Of a DNA stretch of 64,000 bases, positions 1-12,215 are shown one piece after another. A model generated the notes under the pieces. The model was given only the letters and a program-made list of their open reading frames with translations. It was not told the DNA's origin and did not search any database. Source of the DNA: Acephala macrosclerotiorum (lineage: Eukaryota; Ascomycota; Leotiomycetes; Helotiales; Mollisiaceae); contig MU119242.1 in NCBI GenBank assembly GCA_014904845.1, positions 248,001 to 312,000 of the forward strand, read 5' to 3'. Each line of letters opens with the position of its first letter. Within the stretch, counting starts at the first letter, position 1. The position numbers and the translations under genes are program-made.

Positions 1-1
1 A

Positions 2-1142
2 CACCACTCAGTCAGCGACTTCGGCGATGCGCGATCCTTCTCAGGCTCGAACCTACAAAGCTTTTATGCCAGCCAACGACACCAGCCCTCCCGCGGTGCA
101 AATGAGGCAGAACAAGTGATGCAGGCGAAGAGACGGATGGCAGCACAACGAGAGCGAGAGCTGCGCAACTATCACCAAGAGCAACAGTACAATCGAAGTA
201 GGCCACCTCCTTCTGTATAACACAAATTCCGTACATCAATACCCAATCGTCTATACCCTGTACCCAGCGGTCCACATATTTCAAATATTGGTCGATTCCG
301 TTCTTTCTCTCGCCTTCAGTGCTGTGTGTGATGAAGAAACTCCTTTGCGAACATTCATTTCCTCTTATCATATTTACATTTACTGACTGGGATAAGGTAT
401 TGTAGCTGAGATTTCTGGCTTTGGTGGTAAACCCGATCGTACCATGAGCCCTAGCAGTGGTATGAGCGAAGAAGAGCGCCGCGAGCTGATTGCCCGTCAA
501 CGAAGTGCTTTGTATGGTGAAGGAGCTGGTTTTTCTGAAAACGGAGGGTTTGACGAGAACGGAACCCCTCGTCCTGGAACCCAAGGGTCCGGATCGCAAT
601 CTGCAACAGGGATTCGCGGCCACTCCCCTCTAGCGTTCGATCACTACAATACTCAGGGTCAGAGTGAGAACTCCAATCAACAAGGACAAGGCGAGCCGCA
701 ATCAGCAACTGGACAAGCTCCTGGACAACAACGATCCCGTGCTAACAGCACATCATCTCCGTCATCCAACCCAACTAGCAGCTTCAGCCTGTTCGAGTCT
801 GCTGCTCAACAGTCAAGCCGCACATCTACGTCTTCCCCAGGTGGATCTCCTCCCCGCCAGGGTGGCAAACCCCAAACCAGCTCCAACGTGGCTCCCATTG
901 GCACCCGTCCCAGCGGACAGGCACCAAACCCAGCCTTGAACAAGCGCTCCACCACACCTCTACCATCACCGCTCAGCTATGGCTTCGCTGCTAATGACGA
1001 TGGTGACAAGGATGGACGCACCACTTCTGCTGCATCGAACCCCAACGCACAAGGACAACAAGACCTCGGCTGGGGTACTAAGAGCCAGGTTTGGGGCAAG
1101 AGCGCTCTCGGCAGCAACATTCAAGCTTCCGTCTGGGGTTAA
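2..1142 (+). CDS. Conserved fungal protein of unknown function, 5'-truncated
   Basis: The gene enters from the left edge, so its start is missing. I join an exon at 2-197 to one at 406-1142 through a 208-nt intron (198-405) that has a TACTGAC branch-like site and a TGTAG acceptor. The join keeps phase 1 and gives a continuous frame. The first exon encodes a Gln/Arg-rich, probably helical segment. The second starts with an acidic-basic stretch (MSEEERRELIARQRSALYG) and continues as a long Ser/Pro/Gln/Asn-rich disordered tail ending in GWG, VWG and SVWG repeats just before the TAA. No catalytic domain is visible. The conserved block in front of a disordered tail suggests a scaffold or RNA-associated protein, but that is inference. 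An alternative intron (187-454) is phase-compatible and less natural. Confidence 0.6.
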
Positions 1143-2922
1143 ATTACGTTTTCATTGGACCGAATTCGAGGGTATAAAATTTGGGCGGATTCAAATATGG
1201 TGACGGTGTTCGGCTTCGGCAAACTGCATATAATTGCTGATATGGATGGGGGTTGGCGTACAATTGGACCATTGACAACGAACGCGGGCTTTACTCGAAA
1301 GACGACCTCTCCTCTCGACAGTATTCGATCGCCTCGAGGAACTCGTCTATTCGCTTTTCGTCTGGTCGTTGGTCTTTATTTATGGGGTTCAGCAGGTGTT
1401 TTCTTTTCTTTGCTTGCATTGGTGGAGTGCTAGGTTTCGTCGTCCTTATCTTACTGGATATCCGATGCTCTGCTCATCATCTTCTCCTCTCGGTGTCAAC
1501 TGTTGGTGGGAGTCAGTCCTTTTCTTCTCATTCCGAACCGACGTCAGATTGTCGACAAAACTTTGCGAAGGATCGAACGAACGCAAGGTTCCGGTGAAAA
1601 TGGAAGCATGCGATGAGATAGGAGGATGGATGGATAAAAAGTTCCGTTGCGTGCTTGCGTGGGATGGGTTAGCATATCTGGCAGGCGTGGTTCTTTCGCT
1701 TTTCTACTCGTCCTCTGAAATTTTTGATTGCTGGCATTGCGATCTGGGGGTCGGGATGGGCTGGATGGGTCTTCCGGGGTATTGGGGTCGCTTCGGTCGT
1801 TATTTGCTTTAAAGGATGGGATAAGTTGCATGATGGGGAGATGGGGAGAAAGAAAAGGTGATGTGTAGGAGAGCAAGAAGTGTGTAATTAGGGATCTCAG
1901 GCTGGCTGGTGGCTACAACTACAAACTACAAACGGTAATAATGGATGAACGGGTTTGATGGCGCTTATACCTTGGATCCTCCTCTATGCTTGTGAGATAG
2001 GACGGGATGATCAACCATGAGATGGATCCTGGAGCTGTTTTCGAAATTGGGTGGGTGCTCAAGTGAGCGCAAATGTTGGACTCTACCTTCAAGACGAACT
2101 CCAGACGAAAAGACGACCATCGGAATATTCGAGCGGAGCGGAGCGGGGAGTTGCTTCCCTCCCTAAAGTTCAAATCACCCAGGGCAATATGTCCGTCCCC
2201 TCCGATTTCTGCTTTAATTCCAACCTTAACCACAAATTCAACCCCAAACCGAGACATTATTCTCGTCGACCAACCTTCCCACCTTCCCACCCCTCCTCCT
2301 CTCATCCGCGCCTTGCTTCCTTCACAGTTCGGCCCGAGCATTCTTATTGTTACCTTCGCGTTTTGGAAATCCAAGATAATGTGCTCGATCTTATTAGCGA
2401 GTTTTTCGCGCTGGTATTACGGGTTGTGCGGATATTTTGTTTGCCGAGTGTGGTTTTTGCTGTGGTTGGGATAGATCTGTTCTGCAAAGCGAACCTCACA
2501 GCAGTTTTCTCTATTGAGTTCCTCGAATAGCAGGTCTTTAGCCTTCTCAGTGACTTGAGTTTAGGGTTGATGGGTGTGGTGAGGTTTTGTTGATGCAGGG
2601 AGGGGGTTGAGAATGCGAGGTTCTTGGTGATGATGCTATGTCACATGGAGAGGTGATGGAGTTCGAGGGTTCGTTTTCTTTCGAGGCTTCAACTAACCCT
2701 TTCGCACTTGATGTGGGTGAGTAGTGGACTAAAGAACTTCAAACTGGACATGTGAAAATCCCTAAACTGGAGCTCATTCCAATTGATTGATTGTTCATGT
2801 TCGGTAGGGAATTACAATTACAATACTCCGGAGTTAGTAACTTATACAATTTTTTCCAACTTACTTGAAAGCTCCTTGTTTCCTTTCCTTTTCAATTCCT
2901 GCTCTTCTGTACCGCCGCACAC
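1143..2922. other. Long non-coding stretch between convergent genes
   Basis: I see no convincing gene here. ORFs on both strands overlap each other, have no usable splice partners and resemble no family. The stretch must contain the 3' ends of two convergent genes, and 1.8 kb is long for that. A TATAAA-like string lies near 1173. Confidence 0.4.
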
Positions 2923-5213
2923 TCACTGACCCATATTCCTAGCCTGCACATCAAAGATCTCATTCCTCCAACTCCTCGCCGCCGCCCTCTCATCAACCCT
3001 AACCTCTGCATTCCTGGCCTCCTCATCCCACAATTTGACCACACTACCCGGTGCATAAACGCCCGCAAACACATTTCCTCTTTGCTCCGCCGCTCCTCTG
3101 ACTCCAATATTGGTATACAAGTCCGGGTTATCTTCTGGTGTCAATCTTGTCATCACTGCCTTGATGAATGTCCTGATATCTTGCGGATCACTGATCCTCG
3201 TTGCCCTCAAACGTTCCCTCGCAAACACCAACTCGCGATTCGCTGCATGGAAGAACTCCGCAATAGCCGTTGACAGCTGTCTCTCAAGAACCTTTCTGAT
3301 GACCGGTCTCAAAAGCGGTTTAAAAAGCCAAGCCAAGCAGGCAAATTTACTCTTTCGTAGAGTGTAGGAAAGGTGGTGAATTTTCACACGAACGTTTCGA
3401 AGACTGAGGATCTTCTCCAATTTCTCCTTCCCGATCTCGACGTCGATCTCGATGTCGATTCCTCGGTCGTCGAGTTCGAATGAGGCGATTCCTTCGTCGG
3501 CGAGGCGGAGGAGACCTTTGTGGGCGCGGAGCCAGAATCCGACTTCGTCTGCGCGGATTGAGAGGCCTTGGATTTTGATGGTTGCTAAAGAGCGGACGGA
3601 AGAGATTGCCCGGAAACGTGCTTTGCGGATAGAGAGGTCGTTGTAGGTTTCGACTTTGAGACGGAAGGGGAGGAAGGAGGTGTTGTTTATTGTGCGGCCG
3701 GGTTCGAGGATTAGATTTTCGAGTAAGAGGTCGATTTCCGGGGCTGAGATTTCGAGACGGGGGATAGGGAGGAACTGGATTGCTTGAATGAGGAGGGGGA
3801 GGAAGATGGTGTAGGTGTCGGTCCAGAGGTCGGGGTTTGTGGCTTGGTTGGTGGGGGAGAGGATGGACCAGATTCGAAGGGAGGTTTGGAGGAGTTTGGA
3901 AATATCTTGGTCGTTCATGACTGAATCAAAGGTGCGACGTGCTTGTTGGAGGAGGGCGTCGACGTCCTTTCGGAGAGGGGAGTCGGTGCCGACCTCTTTG
4001 GATTTGGTCTTGATCTCTTCGACTTTGTTGGATGCTTGGTCGAAGAAATCGGGGTCCGTGAGCATTTTCTGGATTGAAGTGGCGACTTCCTCCATCATGT
4101 TTTCGAATTCGGGGTCCTTCTGTGAGTGTTCCATGACTTTGTTGAAGCGCTTTTCGAGCTCTTTCCAGGCTTCCTTGTCGCCGAATGAGCTGAATAGGGA
4201 CCAGCCGTTCTTGATGGCTCGGTCGAGCTCGTCGTTGGTATCGACATCTTCTTGAACTGTGCTGATGGTCTTGTCTACAGCTCTCGAGTACACCTTGGCG
4301 TATCTCTTGATGAGCAGACCAATGGTAGATACTGAATCTGAGTAATCATTCCTCTTGCGAAGCTTCAAAACAGCAGCTTTGAGACGATTCTTCAAAGTCT
4401 CCGCTTCGTCGCCAGAAAATTGCTCTTTCAAGCTTTCTCCAACCTCTTTCCCAGTCTTCTTGATTCCACTTGCAACAACATCGCCAATCTCAGCTGCTTC
4501 TGCACCAAGGTCTTCGCTAGTTGGCGCTGGCCCATCATCATTTCTGGGTTTCTTGACCGCTTCACTCTGCTCAGCAGAAGGTTCAATTTGCTTTGCGGCA
4601 TCGTCGGCCACATTTGAGATCGTGTGAGCAGTGTCTGAGAAGACCTGTCTGCCAATTGTGTTCAGGTCAGACAAGAATATTCTAAAGTCAGAATTGGTCA
4701 AGAGAAGGCTGCCAACTGTTTTGATGCTCTCATATGCTGCATAAATATTAGCACATGAAAAATGGTGGTTGAACAAGACATACCAGCTGAAGCATCTGCC
4801 TTTGATCTTGTTGACGTAGCCGTTTGAATGAGATCACCTGTGTCAATGGACATGCGAGCGTGTATCAGGAACCAGATAAAATCTTGAATTTGATCTCCGT
4901 CATTTTTATTCCGAAGGAGCTCAATGAATTGCTGAAGCCACGTCTTCGAGTAATACATAAGCTTTCGTCCACTTTGGCTGAGGCCAGGCTCATCTGGGTT
5001 GAGGACATCTGAAGCGAGTAGTGTTCGGAGGTTCACGATTGTTTGTTCCGTTGATGGCATGAATCCTTTGGAGAGAGCTCTGAGCATCTGATACGTATGT
5101 AGCTTCTGATGAGCTACCCGCTGAATTGAAGTATCGTCCTCATATTGAGGCAGCAATGGCTCACGGTCGCCCTGACGTTTGGACTTCTTCCTTGACCCGA
5201 AGCACGAAGACAT
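2923..5213 (-). CDS. HAM1-like protein (BPI/LBP-type lipid-binding fold family)
   Basis: Exons are 5213-4784 and 4736-2923, separated by a 47-nt intron (GTATGT donor, TATGCAG acceptor). The joined frame encodes 747 aa and reads smoothly across the junction (SKADASA then AYESIKTVG). The N-terminus (MSSCFGSRKK, then REPLLPQYEDD), the helical region with SLLLTNSDFRIFLSDLN and the C-terminal domain with GFWLRAHKG are hallmarks of the fungal HAM1-like family (HAM1-like N- and C-terminal domains, formerly DUF5923/DUF4449). That family is thought to have a lipid-binding BPI-like fold. The early Cys and basic cluster could allow membrane association. The length is somewhat below the 800-900 aa I would expect, but the C-terminus ends cleanly. 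The start ATG is divergent from VMS1 across 483 nt. Confidence 0.85.
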
Positions 5214-5696
5214 TTTCGAAGGTGAATTGAATCGAAGCCTTCAATGGTCAATTTCTGAGATAAAAGATCTTCCTAAGGATGGTAGGAACGAGTCTTATGG
5301 GAATTTTCAAATTCGATGACGGATATGGTTTCTCATGCTTCATAGTGCAAGGTTATGAATGATGGTTGTCTAGTACCCCGCAAACTCTGTTCTAGCACGA
5401 AAACTCGAGAACCAGTCAATAAATGGAATGAAGTCTGGATGCACGGATTGGCATAGTTATGTGTCATTTTGAATACTAGAAACCCTGCTTCCTGCTTGAC
5501 GGAGCTTGGAGGAGCTTCATGCCAAGCACAGTTACGTCAGGGGCGATAAGCGAGGTACTGCGGTGAAACATTGTTCCAAGCCGTTTATCAGACGATAAGA
5601 AACTGTCCCGCGTTCTACGATGACTTCAAAACCTATTAATAGTTTTGAACGTTGCGACAACTTAACTGGAAACATTTCGCAAATTCCTGCAGAGCC
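5214..5696. promoter_or_regulatory. Shared divergent promoter region, HAM1-like gene and VMS1
   Basis: The 483 nt between two divergent start codons contain no ORF of interest and must hold both 5' UTRs and promoters. I recognise no specific operator. Confidence 0.4.
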
Positions 5697-7771
5697 ATGG
5701 ATCAACGAAAAGAAGAGGTGACGCGCCGGCCTTTGTATGGTAAGCATGTGCTCCTCAATACAATACAGCGCAACATCTAACATGTTGCAGTGTACGACCT
5801 TCCCCCGGACATTTTGTCAACATTAGCACGGAAAGACGATACACAGGAGGATGTTACCTCGGAGCGAGCAAAGACAGAACCTGCAGAGTTTAGGACAGAA
5901 GAAGCGGTTGGGCCCAAGGCATGTTCGCTATGCGGGGTTACATTCCATACGGTGGCGGACCAGAGAAGCCATGTTAGATCCGACTTACATGGCTATAACT
6001 TGAAGCAGAGGATACGGGGTGGAAAGCCTGCGACAGAAGTTGAATTTGAAAAATTGATCGGAGGTTGGAAGCTCTTCTCAAGTATCTAGACCATTACTGA
6101 CATTCAGCAGATCTTGACGAGAGTCTATCAGGCTCTGACTCATCAGATTCTGAAGACGAAGAGGATGGCGAAGGAAAGAAAGAGACCACATTGAGCGCGC
6201 TTCTGAAGAAGCAGGCGGCAATATCTTCGAGCAATAACGGCGATGCAGACGACTTCTCTCCTACGAAGCGGAAACGAGGCTCCGGCAAACCGCCATTACT
6301 GTGGTTCACAACACCAACGTTACCGACAAATACATATCTTGGCATATACAGAGCTATCTTCACAAATGCCGAGCAAGAAAAAGAGCCATCTATTCTCGAA
6401 ATTATCCAGAAGAAACAGCTGTCTCCAAAACCCCAGAAGAAGGTTCCGACGGACTCGAATAATGGCGTACCATTGCCAGAAGCTTACAAAGGACCGCACA
6501 TATTCCTATGTATGATTGGCGGCGGTCATTTTGCAGCTATGGTGGTGTCATTAGAGCCAAAGCAAGTTAAAACGTCCGTGACGGGACCTCTATCTAAAGA
6601 AGCGACCGTCCTTGCCCACAAGACATTCCATCGATATACCACTCGTCGGAAGCAAGGTGGCTCGCAATCTGCAAACGACAATGCCAAAGGAGCTGCCCAT
6701 TCCGCAGGTTCTAGTCTGAGAAGATATAATGAGCAAGCTCTTACTGATGAGGTACGACTATTGCTATCGGATTGGAAGGGAATGATTGACACTTCGGAAT
6801 TACTGTTCATTCGGGCAACTGGAAGTACCAACCGAAGAACGCTGTTCGGCCCATACGATGGGCAGGTTCTCCGGCAGAATGATCCTAGGACACGAGGCTT
6901 CCCATTCAGCACTCGTCGCGCAACACAGAATGAGCTCATGAGATCCTTTGTCGAGCTTACCAGGGTCAAGGTCCTGGAAGTGGATGAAGCTGCTATTGCT
7001 GCTGCAAAAGTTTCCGCAGAGGCCGCCGCACAGCAGGCTTCAGCTGTGAAGGCAAACAAGCAGTCTGCACCAACAAAATCAAAGCTCTCGGTGGAAGAGG
7101 AAGAAGCTCTGTTCCACACTGAACAACTGCATGCTTTGATCCGACGGTCGAGGGTACCTGCACTACTTGGCTACTTCAAAGAGAACGAAATATCTCCTGA
7201 TTTCAGATTTCAACCACCATATTCGAAGCAGAATTTTCACGCTTCCACTCCTCTCCATCTTGCCGCGAGTCAGAACTCAGCACCTCTGATATCAGGCCTT
7301 CTCAATAAAGCAGGCGCAGATCCAACACTACTAAGTGGTGATGGCAAGACAGCATTCGACCTTTGTGGTGATCGTGCCACCAGGGACGCTTTCCGAGTCT
7401 CCCGCATGGAATTGGGCGAGACAAAGTGGAATTGGGAAGCCGCGCATGTCGGAACAGCTATGTCAAAAGCTGAAGCTGAGCAAAGAGATAAGCGGGATAA
7501 GGCAGAAGAAGCCAAGAAAGAAGAAGAGAGGAGGAAGGCGGAAGCTACTAGGTTGAAAGAAGAGGGGCCGAAAGTTCCGGATCAGGTGCCGTTAGGGAAA
7601 GCCGCTGGAAGAGGTAGAGCGCTGGCATTAGGACAGGTACAAAAGACAGCACAAGATAAGAGGGAAGAGGAGACGAGAGGGATGACCCCAGAAATGAAGA
7701 TGAGAGTGGAGAGGGAGAAGAGAGCAAGAGCCGCGGAAGAAAGGATGAAGAGAATGGCAGGAGGGAAGTAG
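5697..7771 (+). CDS. VMS1: Vms1/ANKZF1 peptidyl-tRNA cleaving factor of ribosome quality control
   Basis: Exons 5697-5739, 5791-6063 and 6111-7771 give 658 aa. Domains in order: a C2H2 finger (C59, C62, H75, H81); an acidic Ser-rich linker (DLDESLSGSDSSDSED); the VLRF1 release-factor-like domain with GGGHFAAMVVS; the catalytic loop GGSQS with Gln291, at almost the same number as the yeast catalytic Gln295; ankyrin repeats near residue 486 (TPLHLAAS); a charged coiled coil; and a C-terminal VCP-interacting motif REKRARAAEER that fits R-X5-AA-X2-R. In the known family the protein releases nascent chains from tRNA on stalled 60S subunits and binds Cdc48. All key elements are present. The second intron uses a non-consensus GTTGGA donor, chosen because it restores the conserved GDLDES join. 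A 29-nt alternative intron there seems too short. Confidence 0.95.
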
Positions 7772-7776
7772 TCACG

Positions 7777-8492
7777 TCAATAGGAAAATAACGAATAATA
7801 CCGATAGCCCACGAGGCTTCTCAAACAATTCCTTCCGATAACAATTGTGCATCTGAGCTGGTCATTTGGCTTCAAACCGTCACCTGCCGAGCCAAGATAT
7901 CGGAAGATTCTCGGTGATCCGTCCTGTTTCAGGGGACTTCGCCGAGCTCGCTTGTCGCAAGCCACCCCTGAATTCTTCACTTCACTTTTACTTCGCCTCA
8001 TCTTTAACGGCCTTGCATAAACTCCTAAACCTACGCTCGCAATGGTTCTAGAAGGCTTCGGTCCTTTTTCCACACCAGGAATGCCTGTTAAACCTTGACA
8101 GCCACAAGTGGCTGACGTGTGCTGAGTGAAACGACACATCAACTTCTTGACAAATTGTCCTATCTGAGGATACATACCGACCAGATAAGGCCATTTGCCT
8201 CGATCCGTCCCGTCGCCTGCATGAAGTGCAGCTTCCAGGGGACGGTCTTTCACGCAGGTCCTGGTTATTTTGGATCCACCATATGAAGACGTAGTCCTAG
8301 TAGCGCCTTCCAGAACAGTTCCAGAAGCAGCTTCCATGAGCCTCGATTGGGCCTTCTATTCATATCAACAAGGCTGCTGCCGGCAAATACGCACACGTAC
8401 CGATATTCGACATCGTATACCATCCATCTGAGGTAGATCGCTTCTACCAAGAGCCCCATAGAGCTCAAACCTCCATCAACAAGTCCGTACAT
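7777..8492 (-). CDS. Hypothetical protein, doubtful
   Basis: Two minus-strand pieces, 8492-8401 and 8341-7777, can be joined through a 59-nt intron with a perfect GTACGT donor and a CGAG acceptor, giving 218 aa with an exact codon count. The product has a short hydrophobic N-terminus and then a basic region with several Cys (MCRF, TCGCQG). I recognise no family. The stop codon lies five bases from the VMS1 stop on the other strand, so this may be a chance ORF in the VMS1 downstream region. Splice quality is the only support. Confidence 0.3.
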
Positions 8493-8612
8493 GCATAACC
8501 CTTCGCAACGCTCGCTCAGATAAGACCGACTGCCATCAGTGGCTGTCTTGGGGATTGCCCAATACGTTCAAGTAACACCGTCTCATAGCAGCAGGGCTGC
8601 ATCATATATGGG

Positions 8613-9921
8613 ATGGCGTCCAACATGGCTTCCAAGCTGTCTGCTTTCTGGCAAGCCAGATCAGGACCAGCGTATATGAGGATGCCGACACAAGACCCGA
8701 ATGAGAGACCGAGAACGAATCGATCGTCGTTCGAAGAGAGTCTATATCATCTCGATGAGAGACGTTTCACATCATGGCCAAATTTCAGCGTCGACAATAA
8801 CAAAACCCAGAGCGATGATACGGCTTCAACAGCCAACCTATTCTATCCCACGCGATCACCAACCCAAAGCAACCCAGAATTCTTTCGAAGATGCAAGTTG
8901 ATGTGTACGAAATTCCCGTGGAGGGATGTAAGCTATCTTGTGGGAGTCTCATTCACCATTGGTTCAGCTGTGTTCGTTGTGAATGGATTCTTCTTGTTGC
9001 TGCCATTGATAGCGCCAACTACAGATTTTTCGACAGAGACACCATATGCGACACCTGCTTCGAGTGTAATTGGAACTTTGATCTTCTTGGTTGGGTCTTG
9101 GGTTGCTGTGCTCGAAGCATTGAATTTAGGCAGAGGAGAGCCTATTGTTACGGAAGGGATACCTCTTGAATCGGGCACCAAATCGATATCGAAGAAAGAT
9201 GATGAAGAAGCAGTACAGATCAAGGTCAGAGACAGCTCGACAGACTCATCCTCAAGCCATTCATCAGAAGCGCCAAAGCAACATCCAATACAGGCAGTCC
9301 AAAGCAGCATCCCACCAACCCCAGCACCACAACTAGCCATGCTCGGTTCATCAACATTCATCTACATCCCCACCAAGCAACAACTAACCAACACATACCT
9401 CCGCTCCCTTTGCCTCCACGCCTCTCTAATCCAACTAATCGGAGCCATAATCTTCGGCATGGCAACTATTACATCAATCCCCAACGGTAACCTCACTTCT
9501 TTCATTTTGCCGTTTTATTCCTCCCAAACAACCTTTCATACCTCTTTCCCTCATTCCTCCAAGACACCACACTAATTCCCTCACAGCAATCAACCTCTCA
9601 AACCCCATCCTACTCCACTACCTAAACCTCCTCCCCGCCACTCTCGGCGGCGTATTCTTCCTCATCGCCGCCCTCCTTCAGACTCTCAACTCGCAATCCC
9701 GTCACTGGTACCGCCCCGAACCCACGAAATGGGACTGGTGGGTAGGAGTCTGGAATGCAGTGGGAAGTTTGGGATTCTTGCTTGCGGGTTTACTCCCTTG
9801 GGTGAGTAATGGGAGCGAGTGGGGCACGCTTCAGGGGACGCTGGCGGATTTTTGGGGGAGTTGGGCTTTCCTTGTTGGGAGTTTGATTCAGTGGTGGGGG
9901 GTTATGGGGGGTTATTCGTGA
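8613..9921 (+). CDS. Fungal integral membrane protein, six predicted helices
   Basis: Exons 8613-9486 and 9587-9921 flank a 100-nt intron and give 402 aa. A polar N-terminus of about 105 residues is followed by hydrophobic segments near residues 107-132, 150-172, 270-292, 305-325, 347-365 and 380-398. A Ser/Asp-rich cytosol-like loop lies between the second and third helices. The C-terminal part is Trp-rich (KWDWWVGVWNAVGSLGF, then FWGSWAFLVGSLIQWW), a pattern I associate with uncharacterised fungal integral membrane proteins. No transporter signature or catalytic motif is visible, so substrate and function are unknown. The first ATG (MASNMASKLS) was chosen; a second in-frame Met lies four codons on. 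Confidence 0.75.
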
Positions 9922-10478
9922 GAAGATGGTGTATAGATCAATTGAAGAGTATTTATTTGTTTTGGGGGTTTCTCAAGTCCCGTGTGAATATCAAGCGTCG
10001 GCTATTTCCGGAATGAGTATGAGCTCGAGCAATGTTAAGAGTGGAAGGAGTTGCTTAAGACCAACAGTGGAATGAAGAGAGTATTCAAGAAGTATTCCCA
10101 CTTTGGCTTGAACATTCATGTCCCGTAATGTTCTGATAGGTTACTGGACACTCTGAACCAAACATCAACCTCTGTACCAACAATTGAAAATGCAGAAGTT
10201 TCTCGCCTGGTTCGAACATTGAATCATAAAGGAACTTGTCTTGATCCAGTACGCAGCGTTTGCAGATCAGATTCTTCGGAATAATTGGAACTTTCGCTCC
10301 CTCATCCTCTCCGACCGGTCGAAACCATGTATCCCTTGCAATACACGAACTTTTCCCTCTGCATCCATTTATCAATGACTGCCGCAAACGCCAAAATGCC
10401 ATCAAATTCACCCCCTCTTCCGTCACGGTTATATGCACACTAACAATCATACAAACTACAGCCCTCCCTCACCCACAC
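9922..10478. other. Intergenic, no supported gene
   Basis: A minus-strand 121-codon ORF (10450-10085) is present. It has no recognisable domain and runs into low-complexity sequence, so I do not call it. The region contains the 3' ends of two convergent genes. Confidence 0.35.
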
Positions 10479-11015
10479 TCACAACCACCTCGTCGCCCCC
10501 TCCCCCTTAATAATCCCCTCCAACTCCCCCGTCGTCCACCCACCATAAAAGTCCCCTGGCTGAGGCTTCACCAACTCCCCATCAACATAGCATTCCCATG
10601 GCCCTGCATAGAAGCTTAAATACCCTTTTAGATCTTTATATTTCTCATTTGGGGAATCGTAGCTCCAGATTCTGTCTTTGATTGTTTCTTTTATATCTGG
10701 TGATGTGATGCTGTAATAGGTTGCGTAGCCTTTCCACTCGCAGTAGGTGGATTTGGGGGTTTTGGTTAGGGGGATGGTGACGGAGGTGGGTGGCAGGTAG
10801 TAGGCTTGGGGCCATGTTAGTGAATTGACGTGAAGAATCGGAAAAGAGGGGAAGGGAGAGGCACTGGGAGGGTGATAGGTTTCTAGGATCCAATATGCTT
10901 CTTTTGTATCTGCGATTATTTGCCCATGCCATTTCACTTGTAGATGGCGCGGGGTACGCTCGATGAGGGGTGGACGAGGGAAATTTTGGACATTGAGTTT
11001 GGGTTTTGGTGGCAT
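10479..11015 (-). CDS. DUF427 family protein (small beta-fold protein)
   Basis: The start at 11015 (MPPKPKLN) matches how fungal DUF427 proteins usually begin. An in-frame extension to 11105 would add a hydrophobic 30-residue leader and may simply be 5' UTR. Family marks include LQVKWHGQIIADTKEAYW, YCEWKGYATYYSI, SFYAGPWECYVDGELV and the terminal GDFYGGW. A 60-nt intron at 10805-10864 (GTGCCT donor, TTCACTAAC branch, AAG acceptor) is needed to restore the family string HPPTYYLPPTSV. It is a multiple of three and has no stop, so the unspliced frame stays open. Spliced length is 158 aa. The biochemical role of DUF427 is not established. The gene is divergent from DID2. Confidence 0.8.
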   Translation of the reverse strand: MPPKPKLNVQNFPRPPLIERTPRHLQVKWHGQIIADTKEAYWILETYHPPSASPFPSFPILHVNSLTWPQAYYLPPTSVTIPLTKTPKSTYCEWKGYATYYSITSPDIKETIKDRIWSYDSPNEKYKDLKGYLSFYAGPWECYVDGELVKPQPGDFYGGWTTGELEGIIKGEGATRWL

Positions 11016-11352
11016 ATCGGTACTCTGCCTCTGATTCGACTTGATAACTAGAAGTATTGATAGAACACACACAAGAACGTAAAATAAAAAACGGAAATTG
11101 GGCATCAGAAACAGTTCGTAGAAGTCTGAATTAGAGGGGTACCTTTAGAGCATTTCTAGTTTCTGCCGGTGTACACCGCCTAAGCTAGGTTAGCGGCGGA
11201 CGTCACCAGCGCTCTACTACGCCTCGTGTCTCAACCACAAGGCTAGACCTACTCTCAGTCTATCGCAGCTCTATCCAGCGACCGACATCTTCCTCTCGCT
11301 CTCCTCTACACAACTCCCGTAGCCTGTACATACATCTGCGAAATCCTTCAAG

Positions 11353-12215
11353 ATGTCTGGCCTCGAGAAAGCGCTGTTCAACCTCAAGGTACGACCTTAT
11401 CTCAGACTGCGGGGATGCCTGGGAATGGGACAAAGAAGAGGACTGCGCTGATACCGAAACTAGTTTACTGCGAAACAACTTAATCGCCAAGCTGCAAAAG
11501 CTGGGAAGGACGAGAAGACCGAGAAGGATAAGTTGAAGAAGGTATATACTCCTTCCCTTCCCTCTCCGCCCTTCGCTATCCCTCGATGACCCCTCTACTC
11601 GAGCCATTCACAGAAAATTAACATCTTCCCCAGGCGATACAACAAGGCCACAACGATATCGCGAAGATCTACGCCCAAAATGCCATCCGAAAGCAAAACG
11701 AACGACTGAACCTCCTAAGACTCGGAAGCAGAATCGATGCAGTGGCTAGCAGGGTACAGACGGCTGTGACGATGAGGCAGGTCACAGGCAGTATGATGAA
11801 CGTAGTCAAGGGAATGGATCAAGCTATGAAGGCTATGGACTTGGAGAAGGTATATCTCCCCTCTCCCCACCTCCCACCTTTTCCAAACTATGACCATCAA
11901 TTCTCTTGATACAAAAGAGAGGACTAACAAATATACTGGCAGATCTCTGCAGTGATGGACCGATTCGAAACCCAATTCGAGGACCTAGACGTCGCAACAG
12001 GCTACTACGAGAACGCAACTACATCCGCGACCGCAGTCGGTACGCCACAAGAAGATGTTGATAGACTTATGAACCAGGTTGCGGATGAGGCGGGTGTGGA
12101 GCTGCATCAAGAGATGGAGGGTGCAAAGGCTGTCAGTGCTGCGCCCGTAAAGAGTGGTCCAACCGAAGTCGAAGAAGATGGCTTGGGTGAGAGGTTGAGA
12201 GCCTTGAGGTCATAG
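11353..12215 (+). CDS. DID2: ESCRT-III subunit Did2/CHMP1
   Basis: Four exons (11353-11388, 11464-11541, 11634-11849, 11943-12215) encode 200 aa, the normal CHMP1 length. The protein starts [20 protein letters not shown] and has the basic N-terminal helical hairpin ([20 protein letters not shown]), the CHMP1-typical [21 protein letters not shown] and [18 protein letters not shown] stretches, an acidic linker, and a C-terminal MIM1-like helix ([11 protein letters not shown]) for binding the MIT domain of Vps4. In the family, Did2 recruits and regulates Vps4 during ESCRT-III disassembly on endosomes. All introns are GT-AG. The very short first exon (12 codons) is supported by frame and by identity with the family. 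Confidence 0.96.

Noticed and set aside
187..457. Alternative intron in the first gene (GTACAA donor)
   Set aside because: Phase-compatible, but the intron 198-405 has a better branch and acceptor and keeps a longer coherent exon (ISGFGGKPDRTMSPSSG).
6082..6110. 29-nt intron (GTATCT donor) in VMS1
   Set aside because: Too short for a fungal intron and would break the conserved GDLDES join. The 47-nt intron 6064-6110 fits better.
10085..10450. 121-codon minus-strand ORF after the DUF427 gene
   Set aside because: No domain, no splice partners and low coding character; probably downstream sequence.
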